Of a stretch of 47,910 bases of DNA, positions 19,981-27,108 are shown piece after piece; the first letter of the stretch is position 1, and every line of letters begins with the position of its first letter. The translations under genes were made by a program, and so were the position numbers. This DNA is from Planctomyces sp. (GTDB lineage: Bacteria > Planctomycetota > Planctomycetia > Planctomycetales > Planctomycetaceae), in assembly GCA_005778115.1 (NCBI GenBank), contig SXKJ01000419.1:1-47910 (forward strand), in the 5' to 3' direction. The notes beneath the pieces were generated by a model. The model was not told the origin of the DNA and made no database searches. It worked only from the letters and a program-made list of their open reading frames with translations.

Positions 19981-21975
19981 TTAGCGTCGCCTCTCAATCG
20001 CCTTGCGAGCTTCCTCGGTCGTCAGCTTGTCGTCGCCGTTGAGGTCCAGTTGCTTGAAGATCGGACGGAGGCGATCGGGGGTTTCCTCCAGCGATAGGAC
20101 GCCGTCTTTGTTCTTATCGAGCTGCTTTAGTCCGTCGAGAACCCGTGCGGCGATGGCGGGCGTAATCGTTTCCGCGGTCGGTTCTCGCCGCGACGTGCCG
20201 GAGACCTTTCGAGTCGATTCAAACGTCGCTCGTGGCACGGCGATATCGAAGTAGCCGATCAGCATCTCGTCCCAAGTCTGCTCGCCCCAGCGGACGGTCG
20301 CTTTGGGGTTCGGGTTGTTGAGGTTGTTCTCGGAGTTGTCGTAGTGGGCGACGACGTGCATCAAGCTGCCGGCCGGAATACTCAGCGGCTCGGCGAGCCG
20401 ATACGACGTCTGCCAATTGAAGTCGTAGTGCGGCACGTCGAGCACTGTCTCTTTGCGGCCGTTCGCGGACTGCAGCTCATAGCGGAAAGATTTGCCGCGG
20501 ACGTGCATGTGCGGCATCAGATTCAGCAATTGGACATCGACCGGGGACTTCGGCGAATTGGCCTCGTGTTGGGAATCGACGGCGTTCGGTGGGATGATCA
20601 AGCCGCCGGACTTGCGAGCCTCGCTGGTCAGCACCGCGTGAGTCACTGACTTGTCGTCGGCGAATAACAGTCCGATGCGGCTGGTGTCTTTGGCCGCTTT
20701 GCCGTTTGGCGTGTAGTGAATCTGAAAGACGAGCTTCGAGCCGGCTGGCAGGAGTTTGGCCATGCCAGTCGGGTACTCCTGCGGCAAGAAGCCCGGAACG
20801 TAGGCTGCGAGAAACGCTCCCTCACCACCGAACTTGCGCATCTCCGAATCTGTCTTGGCGAAGACCAGAACGTGATGCACGACCGAGTGTTCTCCCGGTT
20901 GAATCTCGGCCGCACTGACCCATTTGTCCTCGGCCAGCTTGGGGTCCACGACGAAGTACTGATACCGCACCGGACCGGACGCGGGAACGTCATACGGTTT
21001 GTCGCGCATGTTGACGATCAGGTCTGGCTCGCGCGGCAACTGCCAGCCGTCGGTGAAGGATTTCGGTGGCGGCAGATCGCCGCGATCCCCTTCGGGAGCG
21101 CCCGCTTTGACCCAATCGAGAAGGACTCGCTTCTCGTCGTCGGGCAAGTTGCGGGCGTTCGCGAATTTGCCGTGATCGGGGCTGGCGTGCCACGGCGGCA
21201 TGCGGTTGTCTTGGATGACCTCGGCGATTGTCTCGGCCCAGCCGGCGACTTCGTCGTAGCTGGTCATCGCGAACGGAGCGACCTGGCCCGGTCGATGACA
21301 ATTCATGCAACGATTCTGCAAGATCGGAGCGACGTGTTTCGAGTAGGTGACGGCAGCCCCCGGTTTGGATTCGCGGACCTTGCCGATGTGGCAGCCTTCG
21401 ACTTCAGTGGTCGCGACGCTGACCGGCTTGCCGGCGAGCAGTTCTTCGATCGCGATCTTCAAGTCGTTTCGTTTCGCTGCGTCACGGCGATAACCGATGC
21501 CATCTTGATCGTCGATGCGGCCGACGTATCGGATTGCTCGCTTCTGATCGAGCACGACCACTTCGGGAGTCCGTTCTGCTCCGGCCGCATCCGCCAGCTT
21601 GTTGCCGGCGTCTTTCAAGAGACGAAAACCGACGTCTTGTTGTTTGGCCTGAGCGGCCAGATCCGCCAGCGAGTCTTGCCGATTCGAGTTGATCCCCAAG
21701 ATGGCGACGCCGCGCAGCTCAAACTCTTTCGCCAGTGTGTTGAGCTTCGTCACCGCCAACTTCGCCAGGGGGCATTCGGTCCCAATGAAGGCCAGCACGA
21801 CGATCGGTTTATCCTGCACGTCGGCCAGCGACATGCTCGCACCGCGATAGTCGGTGAGAGTCGCTTCGGAAACGACTCGGCCAAGTCGTTCGGTTCGGGA
21901 CGACTCCGCCGCTCCGACAATACCGCAGGAGATTGCCAGGACAAGAACCACACAATTGAGAGAACTGGAACGCAT
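19981..21975 (-). CDS. Redoxin - cytochrome c - copper monooxygenase-like - EF-hand fusion protein
   Basis: This 664-residue exported protein has a signal peptide (1-22) and four parts in order. Residues 30-190 are a redoxin-like domain with a single-cysteine GTECPLAK at the active site. Residues 210-300 are a short cytochrome c domain with the heme motif CMNCH (223-227) and a later M-P-P-W candidate ligand. Residues 310-580 resemble the copper type II ascorbate-dependent monooxygenase fold, with His-rich motifs HSVVHHVL (363-370), QIHYTPNG, MPHMHVRGKSF (488-497) and VAHYDNS. Residues 615-664 carry two EF-hand loops (DKNKDGVLSLEE, DLNGDDKLTTEE). The arrangement suggests a periplasmic redox chain on one polypeptide; the substrate is unknown. 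Confidence 0.85.
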   Translation of the reverse strand: MRSSSLNCVVLVLAISCGIVGAAESSRTERLGRVVSEATLTDYRGASMSLADVQDKPIVVLAFIGTECPLAKLAVTKLNTLAKEFELRGVAILGINSNRQDSLADLAAQAKQQDVGFRLLKDAGNKLADAAGAERTPEVVVLDQKRAIRYVGRIDDQDGIGYRRDAAKRNDLKIAIEELLAGKPVSVATTEVEGCHIGKVRESKPGAAVTYSKHVAPILQNRCMNCHRPGQVAPFAMTSYDEVAGWAETIAEVIQDNRMPPWHASPDHGKFANARNLPDDEKRVLLDWVKAGAPEGDRGDLPPPKSFTDGWQLPREPDLIVNMRDKPYDVPASGPVRYQYFVVDPKLAEDKWVSAAEIQPGEHSVVHHVLVFAKTDSEMRKFGGEGAFLAAYVPGFLPQEYPTGMAKLLPAGSKLVFQIHYTPNGKAAKDTSRIGLLFADDKSVTHAVLTSEARKSGGLIIPPNAVDSQHEANSPKSPVDVQLLNLMPHMHVRGKSFRYELQSANGRKETVLDVPHYDFNWQTSYRLAEPLSIPAGSLMHVVAHYDNSENNLNNPNPKATVRWGEQTWDEMLIGYFDIAVPRATFESTRKVSGTSRREPTAETITPAIAARVLDGLKQLDKNKDGVLSLEETPDRLRPIFKQLDLNGDDKLTTEEARKAIERRR

Positions 21976-22031
21976 CGAAATCTCCTGAATCCTGCTGAAC
22001 CAAAAACTTTGGGCGGCAATCTAACTTCGCT

Positions 22032-22054
22032 CGTACCGAGAATGTGTCGGTACG
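22032..22054. promoter_or_regulatory. Short inverted repeat in divergent upstream region
   Basis: CGTACCGA (22032-22039) and TCGGTACG (22047-22054) form a perfect 8-bp dyad with a 7-base spacer, 57 bases upstream of the gene starting at 21975 (-). It could be an operator or a small hairpin in the leader. No regulator is suggested by the sequence. Confidence 0.35.
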
Positions 22055-22114
22055 GTTTCAGCGGATCAAGCGACATTCGATTGTGGATTGTGTCAGTTCT
22101 GACAGGAATCCAGT

Positions 22115-22144
22115 TTGACCTCGTTGGCCGAATGGTTTGATAAT
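22115..22144 (+). promoter_or_regulatory. Sigma-70-like promoter for the secreted TPR protein at 22191
   Basis: TTGACC (22115-22120) and GATAAT (22139-22144) are separated by 18 bases, close to the vegetative consensus. The -10 box ends 46 bases before the ATG at 22191. It lies in the 215-bp region between divergent genes. The call is by eye only. Confidence 0.45.
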
Positions 22145-22190
22145 CCGCCGCCTTGCTTGGGAGAGCCGTCGTAGACTCGGAGAGTTCATC

Positions 22191-23366
22191 ATGTGGAATC
22201 GTTGGTTGAGCATGCTGGCGCTGCTGGGAGCTTTGAGTTTTTCCGCTCAGCCGACGCGAGCGAGTCACTGGCACTGCGGAAGGGGTTGTTATGCGCGGCC
22301 CTATTGCGTCACCGACTATTACGGATTTCACGCGCCGCTGACCGGCTTCGACAGCAGCTTCTTTTTATCGACGGGAGGCTATTACCGCTCCAGCTTTTCG
22401 AGCGTGCGGTATTCGTCGTGGGGTTGGGCTCCGACGGTCTATCCCGTTTACCCCGTCTACCCTGGCGTGATCGTGCAGCAGACGACTGTGCCGATTCAGG
22501 CGACGATCTCAATTGCCGATCCGGTGGTCGCTCGGCCGCGTGTGGTCGTGGTCGATCCCCCTCCACGGAAACAGTCCAATGTGTTCGACGTCGTGCAACA
22601 ACATGCCGAGCGACGTGGAAACATCCCGCCTCCGCCCGATGAAGAGACGGTGATTCGTCCCGTCAGCGGGTCATCTCGGATCGGCAAGGAACGGAGCAAG
22701 CAGCTTCAAGCTGAAGGGGACCGCTGGCTCCACGAAGGGCAACACGTCAAAGCGTACTTGCGATACTTGGAGGCTCAGCGCGAGGCGGAGGATCGTGGCG
22801 AGATTTACTTCCGTCAGGCGTTTGTGTTGGTTGCGATGGGACGCTACTCACACGCGGTCTCGAAGCTGAAGCGTGGATTGCAGGTCGATCCGAAGTACCC
22901 GCAGACTGGCCCGACGCTCGACAACGTTTTTGGTGTCGAGAACGTCGAGCAAAAGCTGGATTACTTACAACGTGTTGCCGATTGGGCGGACGCCGACGTG
23001 CGCGATACCGACCGACTGTTCCTGGTGGGAGCGATGTTGCACTTCGATGAAGACTCACGCGCCACCGAGTTCCTCACCGCCGCCGGAAAGCTGGGAGGAC
23101 GTGGACCACATCTTCAGGTGTTCTTGCAGGCTCCCGGCTCTCCCCCGAAGCAAGCTCCCGTAGCGCCGGCCGTGAATCGCCGAGTGTTACCACCGCCGCC
23201 TCCGCCCCAAGATGATATCGCCGTCAAACCTGAGATTCGGCAACCGCAACCAGTTCCACAGAAGGACGATCGCGGGCCACGGCTTCCGGCTCTCGCAGTT
23301 CCGCCCGAACCTGATCGTCGAGCATTGATCCTGCCAGACGTCTATCTGCCGGAAGAGAACCGCTAA
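22191..23366 (+). CDS. Secreted Tyr/Pro-rich protein with TPR-like repeat
   Basis: ATG 22191 is preceded by GGAGAG and gives a clear signal peptide (residues 1-24, ending TRASHW). The 391-residue product has a His/Cys/Tyr-rich N-terminal segment (about 25-75), a YPVYPVYPG stretch, a Pro-rich linker, a TPR-like helical region at about 165-300 (AEGDRWLHEGQHVKAYLRYL, VLVAMGRYSHAVSKLKRGL), and a proline-rich tail to the end. It is a planctomycete-type envelope protein; the helical part probably binds protein. Function is unknown. A palindrome follows the stop directly. Confidence 0.65.
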   Translation: MWNRWLSMLALLGALSFSAQPTRASHWHCGRGCYARPYCVTDYYGFHAPLTGFDSSFFLSTGGYYRSSFSSVRYSSWGWAPTVYPVYPVYPGVIVQQTTVPIQATISIADPVVARPRVVVVDPPPRKQSNVFDVVQQHAERRGNIPPPPDEETVIRPVSGSSRIGKERSKQLQAEGDRWLHEGQHVKAYLRYLEAQREAEDRGEIYFRQAFVLVAMGRYSHAVSKLKRGLQVDPKYPQTGPTLDNVFGVENVEQKLDYLQRVADWADADVRDTDRLFLVGAMLHFDEDSRATEFLTAAGKLGGRGPHLQVFLQAPGSPPKQAPVAPAVNRRVLPPPPPPQDDIAVKPEIRQPQPVPQKDDRGPRLPALAVPPEPDRRALILPDVYLPEENR

Positions 23367-23478
23367 ATTTGGAGTGCGGCGATTCATCGCCGCTTTCTTT
23401 GTTTGCTTCTGCCCGCTCAGTCATCTTCGTCGCCAAACTAAACCAGCCAAAGCGGCGATGAATCGCCGCACTCCAAAT
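23367..23478. repeat. Palindromic repeat, family F
   Basis: Perfect 30-bp arms at 23367-23396 (ATTTGGAGTGCGGCGATTCA...) and 23449-23478 surround a 52-base loop. The left arm begins just after the stop codon of the upstream gene and the right arm ends on the first two bases of the next gene's ATG (23477). Confidence 0.9.
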
Positions 23479-24208
23479 GCCGCGATTGCTCATCACGCTC
23501 TGTACCTACAACGAGTACGAGAATCTGCCGAAGCTGATCCCCGACATTCACGCGGTCACGCCGGATGCGGAGGTGTTGGTGATCGACGACAACTCTCCCG
23601 ACGGCACCGGGCAGTTGGCTGATGAGTTGGCCGCGAAGGACTCGCGGATCAAGGTGTTGCACCGCTCCGGCAAGCTTGGCCTGGGAACCGCGACAGTCGC
23701 CGGGTTTCGTTTTGCGATCGAGCACCGCTACGAGCAGGTGCTCAATATGGATGCCGACTTCAGCCATCATCCGCGTCACCTGCCGGCGATTCGCGATTGC
23801 TTGAGCCGAGTCGATGTGGCGATCGGTTCGCGATACATCCCCGGCGGCGGAGTCGTCGGCTGGAATTGGCGGCGACACTTCATGAGTCAGGGGATCAACT
23901 TTTATGCGCGGCTGTTTCTGGGGCTGAAGACACGAGACAACAGCGGCAGCTTCCGGTGTTATCGAGTCGCCAAGCTGGCCGAGATCGACTGGAGCCGCAT
24001 TCGGGCTCGCGGCTATGCCTTTCAAGAGGAGTTGCTGTATCGCTGCCGAGCGGTCGGCTGCTCGTTCGAGGAAACGCCAATCACCTTCGAGGACCGCCGC
24101 TTCGGAAGGTCCAAGATCAACTGGAAAGAGTCGGTTGCCGCGCTGTGGGTGATTTTTCGGCTGGGTCTCGACAGACTGTGCCGCGTGCCGGTTCAAAAGA
24201 CTCACTAA
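23477..24208 (+). CDS. Polyprenol-phosphate mannosyltransferase-like GT2 glycosyltransferase
   Basis: The 243-residue protein is a compact GT2 enzyme of the dolichol/polyprenol-phosphate mannose synthase type. It has TYNEYENLPKLI near the N-terminus, DDNSPDGT (37-44), the metal-binding DAD (92-94) in NMDADFSHHP, GSRYIPGG, and a final FEDRRFGRSKI motif. It lacks the C-terminal membrane helices of longer forms. It would transfer a sugar, usually mannose, from a nucleotide sugar to a polyprenyl phosphate at the inner membrane. The start codon abuts a palindrome and no clear ribosome binding site is visible. The stop TAA lies inside the next palindrome, so both gene ends are set by repeats. Confidence 0.85.
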   Translation: MPRLLITLCTYNEYENLPKLIPDIHAVTPDAEVLVIDDNSPDGTGQLADELAAKDSRIKVLHRSGKLGLGTATVAGFRFAIEHRYEQVLNMDADFSHHPRHLPAIRDCLSRVDVAIGSRYIPGGGVVGWNWRRHFMSQGINFYARLFLGLKTRDNSGSFRCYRVAKLAEIDWSRIRARGYAFQEELLYRCRAVGCSFEETPITFEDRRFGRSKINWKESVAALWVIFRLGLDRLCRVPVQKTH

Positions 24209-24299
24209 CCCGAAGCGTCAGCGAGGGCGAGTGCTTATTGGGTTCGATCATCGGCACAGCGTCGTGAAGCGTTCGCCCTCGCTGACGCTTCGGGTTAGT
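24204..24299. repeat. Palindromic repeat, family E (copy 1)
   Basis: Perfect 27-bp arms at 24204-24230 (ACTAACCCGAAGCGTCAGCG...) and 24273-24299. The left arm carries the TAA stop of the GT2 gene. A single right arm of the same family is at 38534-38560. Confidence 0.9.
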
Positions 24300-24337
24300 T
24301 TGGTGAGCGACTTTCACGGTTTTGCGAATCCATCGCC

Positions 24338-25315
24338 ATGTCTTACGTCCGTAAACGCCGCACGCTGCACTTGCCTATCACGCTGAGCGTCGTGTCGATG
24401 GTGCTCAACGTGACGCTGATGGTGTGTTGGATCGTTCTACTGGCCCATCTCAATTCGTGGGGCGCGCTGACCATCGGCACGGTCGTGTTCGCGCTGATTC
24501 TGGTGGTCTCCGGGTTTTATCTGTTTCTGACGGTCAAAGAGGTACGGCTCAACCAGCGGCAGTCGAACTTCGTGGACAGCGTGACGCACGAACTCAAGAC
24601 GCCGATCGCCTCGTTGCGGCTGTATCTCGACACGCTGCGACTGCGGCATGTCGAGCCTCGCCAGCAGGAGGAGTTCTTCAATGTCATGGATTCGGAATTG
24701 ATCCGGCTCGATCACCTCATCAATCAGTTGCTGGAGGTGGCGCGACTGGACGCGGTGGGGCAGGAGGCTGATCCAGAAGACATTGAAGTGGAGCCGCTCT
24801 TGCGGCGCTGTGCGGAACTGGCCGCTCGACATCACAAAAAGGTTGTGGAGGAAGTCTTCACGTTTGAGATCGAACCGGCGGTCATTCACGCGCGGCGGAT
24901 TCTGTTGGAGATGATCTTCGGCAACTTGATCGACAACGCCGTGAAGTACGGCGCGGCTCAACCCCAAGTCCAGGTTTCCGCATGCGTCACTGAAGATGGC
25001 CGTGTAGTCACACGCATCGCCGATAACGGTGAAGGAGTCGCTCCGGACATGCGGAAACGAATCTTCAAAATCTTTTTTCGCGGTGGCAGCGAACTGGAGC
25101 GCCGGCAAAAAGGGACCGGCGTCGGACTGTACATCGTGCGGACTTTGGTCGGTCTGCTGAAAGGCAAAGTGCAAGTCCTCGACCGCCAAGACGGACCGGG
25201 CGGATTGTTCGTGGTCGATCTGCCCGGCCGAGCGATCGTCAGCGAAACACTGGACGCGACATTGCCGACAGAAGTCTTAGGCGAGCGGGCGGGCGTCAGC
25301 CCCCCGGTGCGTTAG
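24338..25315 (+). CDS. Sensor histidine kinase with two membrane helices and no outer sensor domain
   Basis: The 325-residue protein has two N-terminal transmembrane helices (about 12-38 and 43-66) joined by a loop of only a few residues. The dimerisation domain carries the H-box histidine H84 in SVTHELKTP. The ATPase domain has the N-box NLIDNAVKYG (196-205), DNGEG (229-233) and GTGVGL (259-264). It should autophosphorylate and pass the phosphate to the regulator encoded at 25463. The tiny outer loop is typical of kinases that sense within the membrane or through partners. The last 12 residues (LGERAGVSPPVR) and the TAG stop are encoded by a family C repeat arm, so the native C-terminus has been replaced. 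Confidence 0.9.
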   Translation: MSYVRKRRTLHLPITLSVVSMVLNVTLMVCWIVLLAHLNSWGALTIGTVVFALILVVSGFYLFLTVKEVRLNQRQSNFVDSVTHELKTPIASLRLYLDTLRLRHVEPRQQEEFFNVMDSELIRLDHLINQLLEVARLDAVGQEADPEDIEVEPLLRRCAELAARHHKKVVEEVFTFEIEPAVIHARRILLEMIFGNLIDNAVKYGAAQPQVQVSACVTEDGRVVTRIADNGEGVAPDMRKRIFKIFFRGGSELERRQKGTGVGLYIVRTLVGLLKGKVQVLDRQDGPGGLFVVDLPGRAIVSETLDATLPTEVLGERAGVSPPVR

Positions 25316-25438
25316 GAGTGGCGACCTAATGACTTCCCGAAGTTCTGTTAGCACGACGCGCCAGCGAGTGGTTCCGACCACGACCACTCGCTGGCGCGTC
25401 GTGCTATCTTCCGGGAGGCAAATGCTGCCCCGCTCGTC
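25280..25438. repeat. Palindromic repeat, family C (copy 2), split by a family D insertion
   Basis: The left arm at 25280-25308 matches family C with one change. A degraded right arm lies at about 25411-25438 (ending CTGCCCCGCTCGTC). Between them sits a complete family D palindrome, which indicates insertion of D into the loop of C. Confidence 0.75.
25331..25406. repeat. Palindromic repeat, family D (copy 1)
   Basis: Perfect 24-bp arms at 25349-25372 (TAGCACGACGCGCCAGCGAG...) and 25383-25406. The 5' flank CCCGAAGTTCTGT (25336-25348) is shared with the copy at 45068, so the unit is longer than the arms. Confidence 0.85.
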
Positions 25439-25462
25439 AGTGGTTTCGTGGGAAACTCTTCT

Positions 25463-26191
25463 ATGCGAATCTTGATCGTCGAAGATGAATCGGCTCTGGC
25501 TCTTGGCTTGAAATTCAATTTCGAACAGGAAGGCTACGAGGCCATCGTTGCTGGCGAAGGGACCACGGCGCTCGCCGCGTTTCGCAAGGCCGAGCCGCGT
25601 TTCAATCTTGTCCTATTGGACCTGATGCTGCCGGGAATGAGCGGTTACGACATCTGCCGTGAGATTCGGCTGATCGACCAACAAGTGCCGATCCTGGTAC
25701 TGAGCGCCCGCGCGCTCAGCGAGGATCGCACGGCGGGATTCGATGCCGGCTGTGATCAATACATGAGCAAGCCGTTCGCGCTGCCGGAACTGCTCAGTCG
25801 CGTTCGTAACTTGATCGAACGACATCCGCTCGACAATTCGTCGCTGCCGGCCGTGCCACGCGAACCGGAACCAGAATCGGATGTGCGCGAATTCGGCAAC
25901 GCCAAGATCGACTTCAGCCGCTTTCAATTGTCGGCTCAGGGCCAGACACACGACCTGACTACGATGGAAGTGCAAGTGCTCCGCTACTTCCTGGAGAACG
26001 ACGGCAAGGTGCTCTCACGCCAACAAATTCTCGAAGACGTCTGGGGGAGCGACTCGAACGTCATGCCACGGACGATCGACAACTTCGTGCTGCGGCTCCG
26101 CAAGCTGATCGAGCCGAATCCTTCAGCCCCGCGCCACATCTTGTCGGTACGCGGTACCGGCTACCGCTTTCTGACCCATCCAGAAGCGTGA
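25463..26191 (+). CDS. OmpR/PhoB-family response regulator
   Basis: I choose ATG 25463 (MRILIVEDESALALGL) because the receiver domain begins there; the frame opens 15 bases earlier. The 242-residue protein has the receiver domain with acidic pocket E7-D8, phosphoacceptor D53 in LLDLMLPG, S81 and K103 (MSKPF). It also has a winged-helix DNA-binding domain (about 145-242) with the usual VLSRQQILEDVWG and RTIDNFVLRLRKLIE motifs. It is the partner of the kinase just upstream; the 147-bp gap is filled by nested repeats, which may affect their joint transcription. Target genes are unknown. Confidence 0.93.
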   Translation: MRILIVEDESALALGLKFNFEQEGYEAIVAGEGTTALAAFRKAEPRFNLVLLDLMLPGMSGYDICREIRLIDQQVPILVLSARALSEDRTAGFDAGCDQYMSKPFALPELLSRVRNLIERHPLDNSSLPAVPREPEPESDVREFGNAKIDFSRFQLSAQGQTHDLTTMEVQVLRYFLENDGKVLSRQQILEDVWGSDSNVMPRTIDNFVLRLRKLIEPNPSAPRHILSVRGTGYRFLTHPEA

Positions 26192-26193
26192 CC

Positions 26194-26241
26194 GTGGCGG
26201 ACGCTGCTAGCGTCCGAACCGACGCTAGCAGCGTCGGCCAC
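26194..26241. repeat. Hairpin, family I, between convergent genes
   Basis: Arms of 21 bp (26194-26214, GTGGCGGACGCTGCTAGCGTC, counted without its last base when quoted; and 26221-26241) pair with one mismatch around a 6-base loop. It starts 3 bases after the response regulator stop and ends 6 bases before the convergent gene. It may also act in transcript ending, though no T run follows. Confidence 0.75.
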
Positions 26242-26246
26242 GATGG

Positions 26247-26795
26247 TTACTTCTTCTTTTTCTTGGCCTTCTTCTTCGGGGCTTCTTCTTCCGCTTCTTC
26301 GACTTCGTCGTCCATCTCCAGATCCGCGAATTCGTCGTCGCCCAGATCGAAGTCGGCGGTCTCGGCGGACTCGATGGACTCTTCCTCGACGTCAAACTCG
26401 TCACCCTCTTCGACCGACTCGAAGTCCTCGTCCCCTTCGGCTTCTTCGGTGACTCCTTCGCGCTCGAAGACATCGACATCCTCTTCCTCGAACGAATCCG
26501 CTCGCGATGTCTTGGGTGTGTCTTCTTCGAGTCCATCGACGCCCGCGTCCCCTTCGCCGTCGACGGGAGGCTTGCTCTTGTTCGGATCATCGTAGAAGGC
26601 GACGGCATACAGCAGCGGCCAGACCACTGCCGCCAGCAGGACCATCAGGCCCGTCCCCACGACCGCTCCTCCTAGCAGCGGCTTCTTCCAGAGATCGCTA
26701 CGCGGCAACGCCAGCGCCGTCCCCAGCAGATAACACAGAAAGCCCCCCGGCAGTGCGGTGACGAGCGACAATAAAATCAAATGCAGCTTTTTCAC
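26247..26795 (-). CDS. Small membrane protein with acidic block and Lys-rich end
   Basis: The 182-residue protein has two hydrophobic helices (about 5-30 and 40-68). A cytoplasmic or periplasmic tail follows that is almost entirely Asp and Glu between about residues 78 and 170 and closes with a Lys block (PKKKAKKKKK). No known domain was recognised. Such charge-block tails are often disordered and bind cations or basic proteins; that is inference. ATG 26795 starts directly before the first helix. Confidence 0.6.
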   Translation of the reverse strand: MKKLHLILLSLVTALPGGFLCYLLGTALALPRSDLWKKPLLGGAVVGTGLMVLLAAVVWPLLYAVAFYDDPNKSKPPVDGEGDAGVDGLEEDTPKTSRADSFEEEDVDVFEREGVTEEAEGDEDFESVEEGDEFDVEEESIESAETADFDLGDDEFADLEMDDEVEEAEEEAPKKKAKKKKK

Positions 26796-26987
26796 GGGTG
26801 GGCTTCCGGGAAGCTCGGACGGTCAGACCTCACGACATCAAGCTAGGGAGGCGCATCCAGATTCGGCAAGAGCATCCCTTAGTCTTCGACTTCGGAGCGG
26901 TTACTGCCCCAGCTTGCGAAAACTTCTCGTCGCTTGTGCCATGCGGACGCTCGGTGTGACCGGCGCGACCGGCAAAATGAGGGGGCA

Positions 26988-27099
26988 GAGGTTAGGGTAT
27001 AGGGGTTAGGAGAATTCGAGCGACACAACAGCGACACTTCTGCCAACGACCAAGCGTTTGTACTTTCTCTAACCCCTAATCCCCAGCCCCTAACCCCTC
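26988..27099. repeat. Imperfect inverted repeat, family J, before cinA
   Basis: A GAGGTTAGGGTATAGGGGTT arm (from 26988) and its complement (27065-27099, with CTAACCCCTAATCCCC and a repeated CCCCTAACCCC) surround about 50 bases. The 26796-27108 gap holds this repeat; the remaining part (26796-26987) shows nothing I can name. Confidence 0.6.
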
Positions 27100-27108
27100 T
27101 TCAAACCC

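Noticed and set aside
20716..22140. 474-codon open frame on the plus strand
   Set aside because: It is antisense to the redoxin/cytochrome fusion, which has a signal peptide, heme and copper motifs. The plus reading has none.
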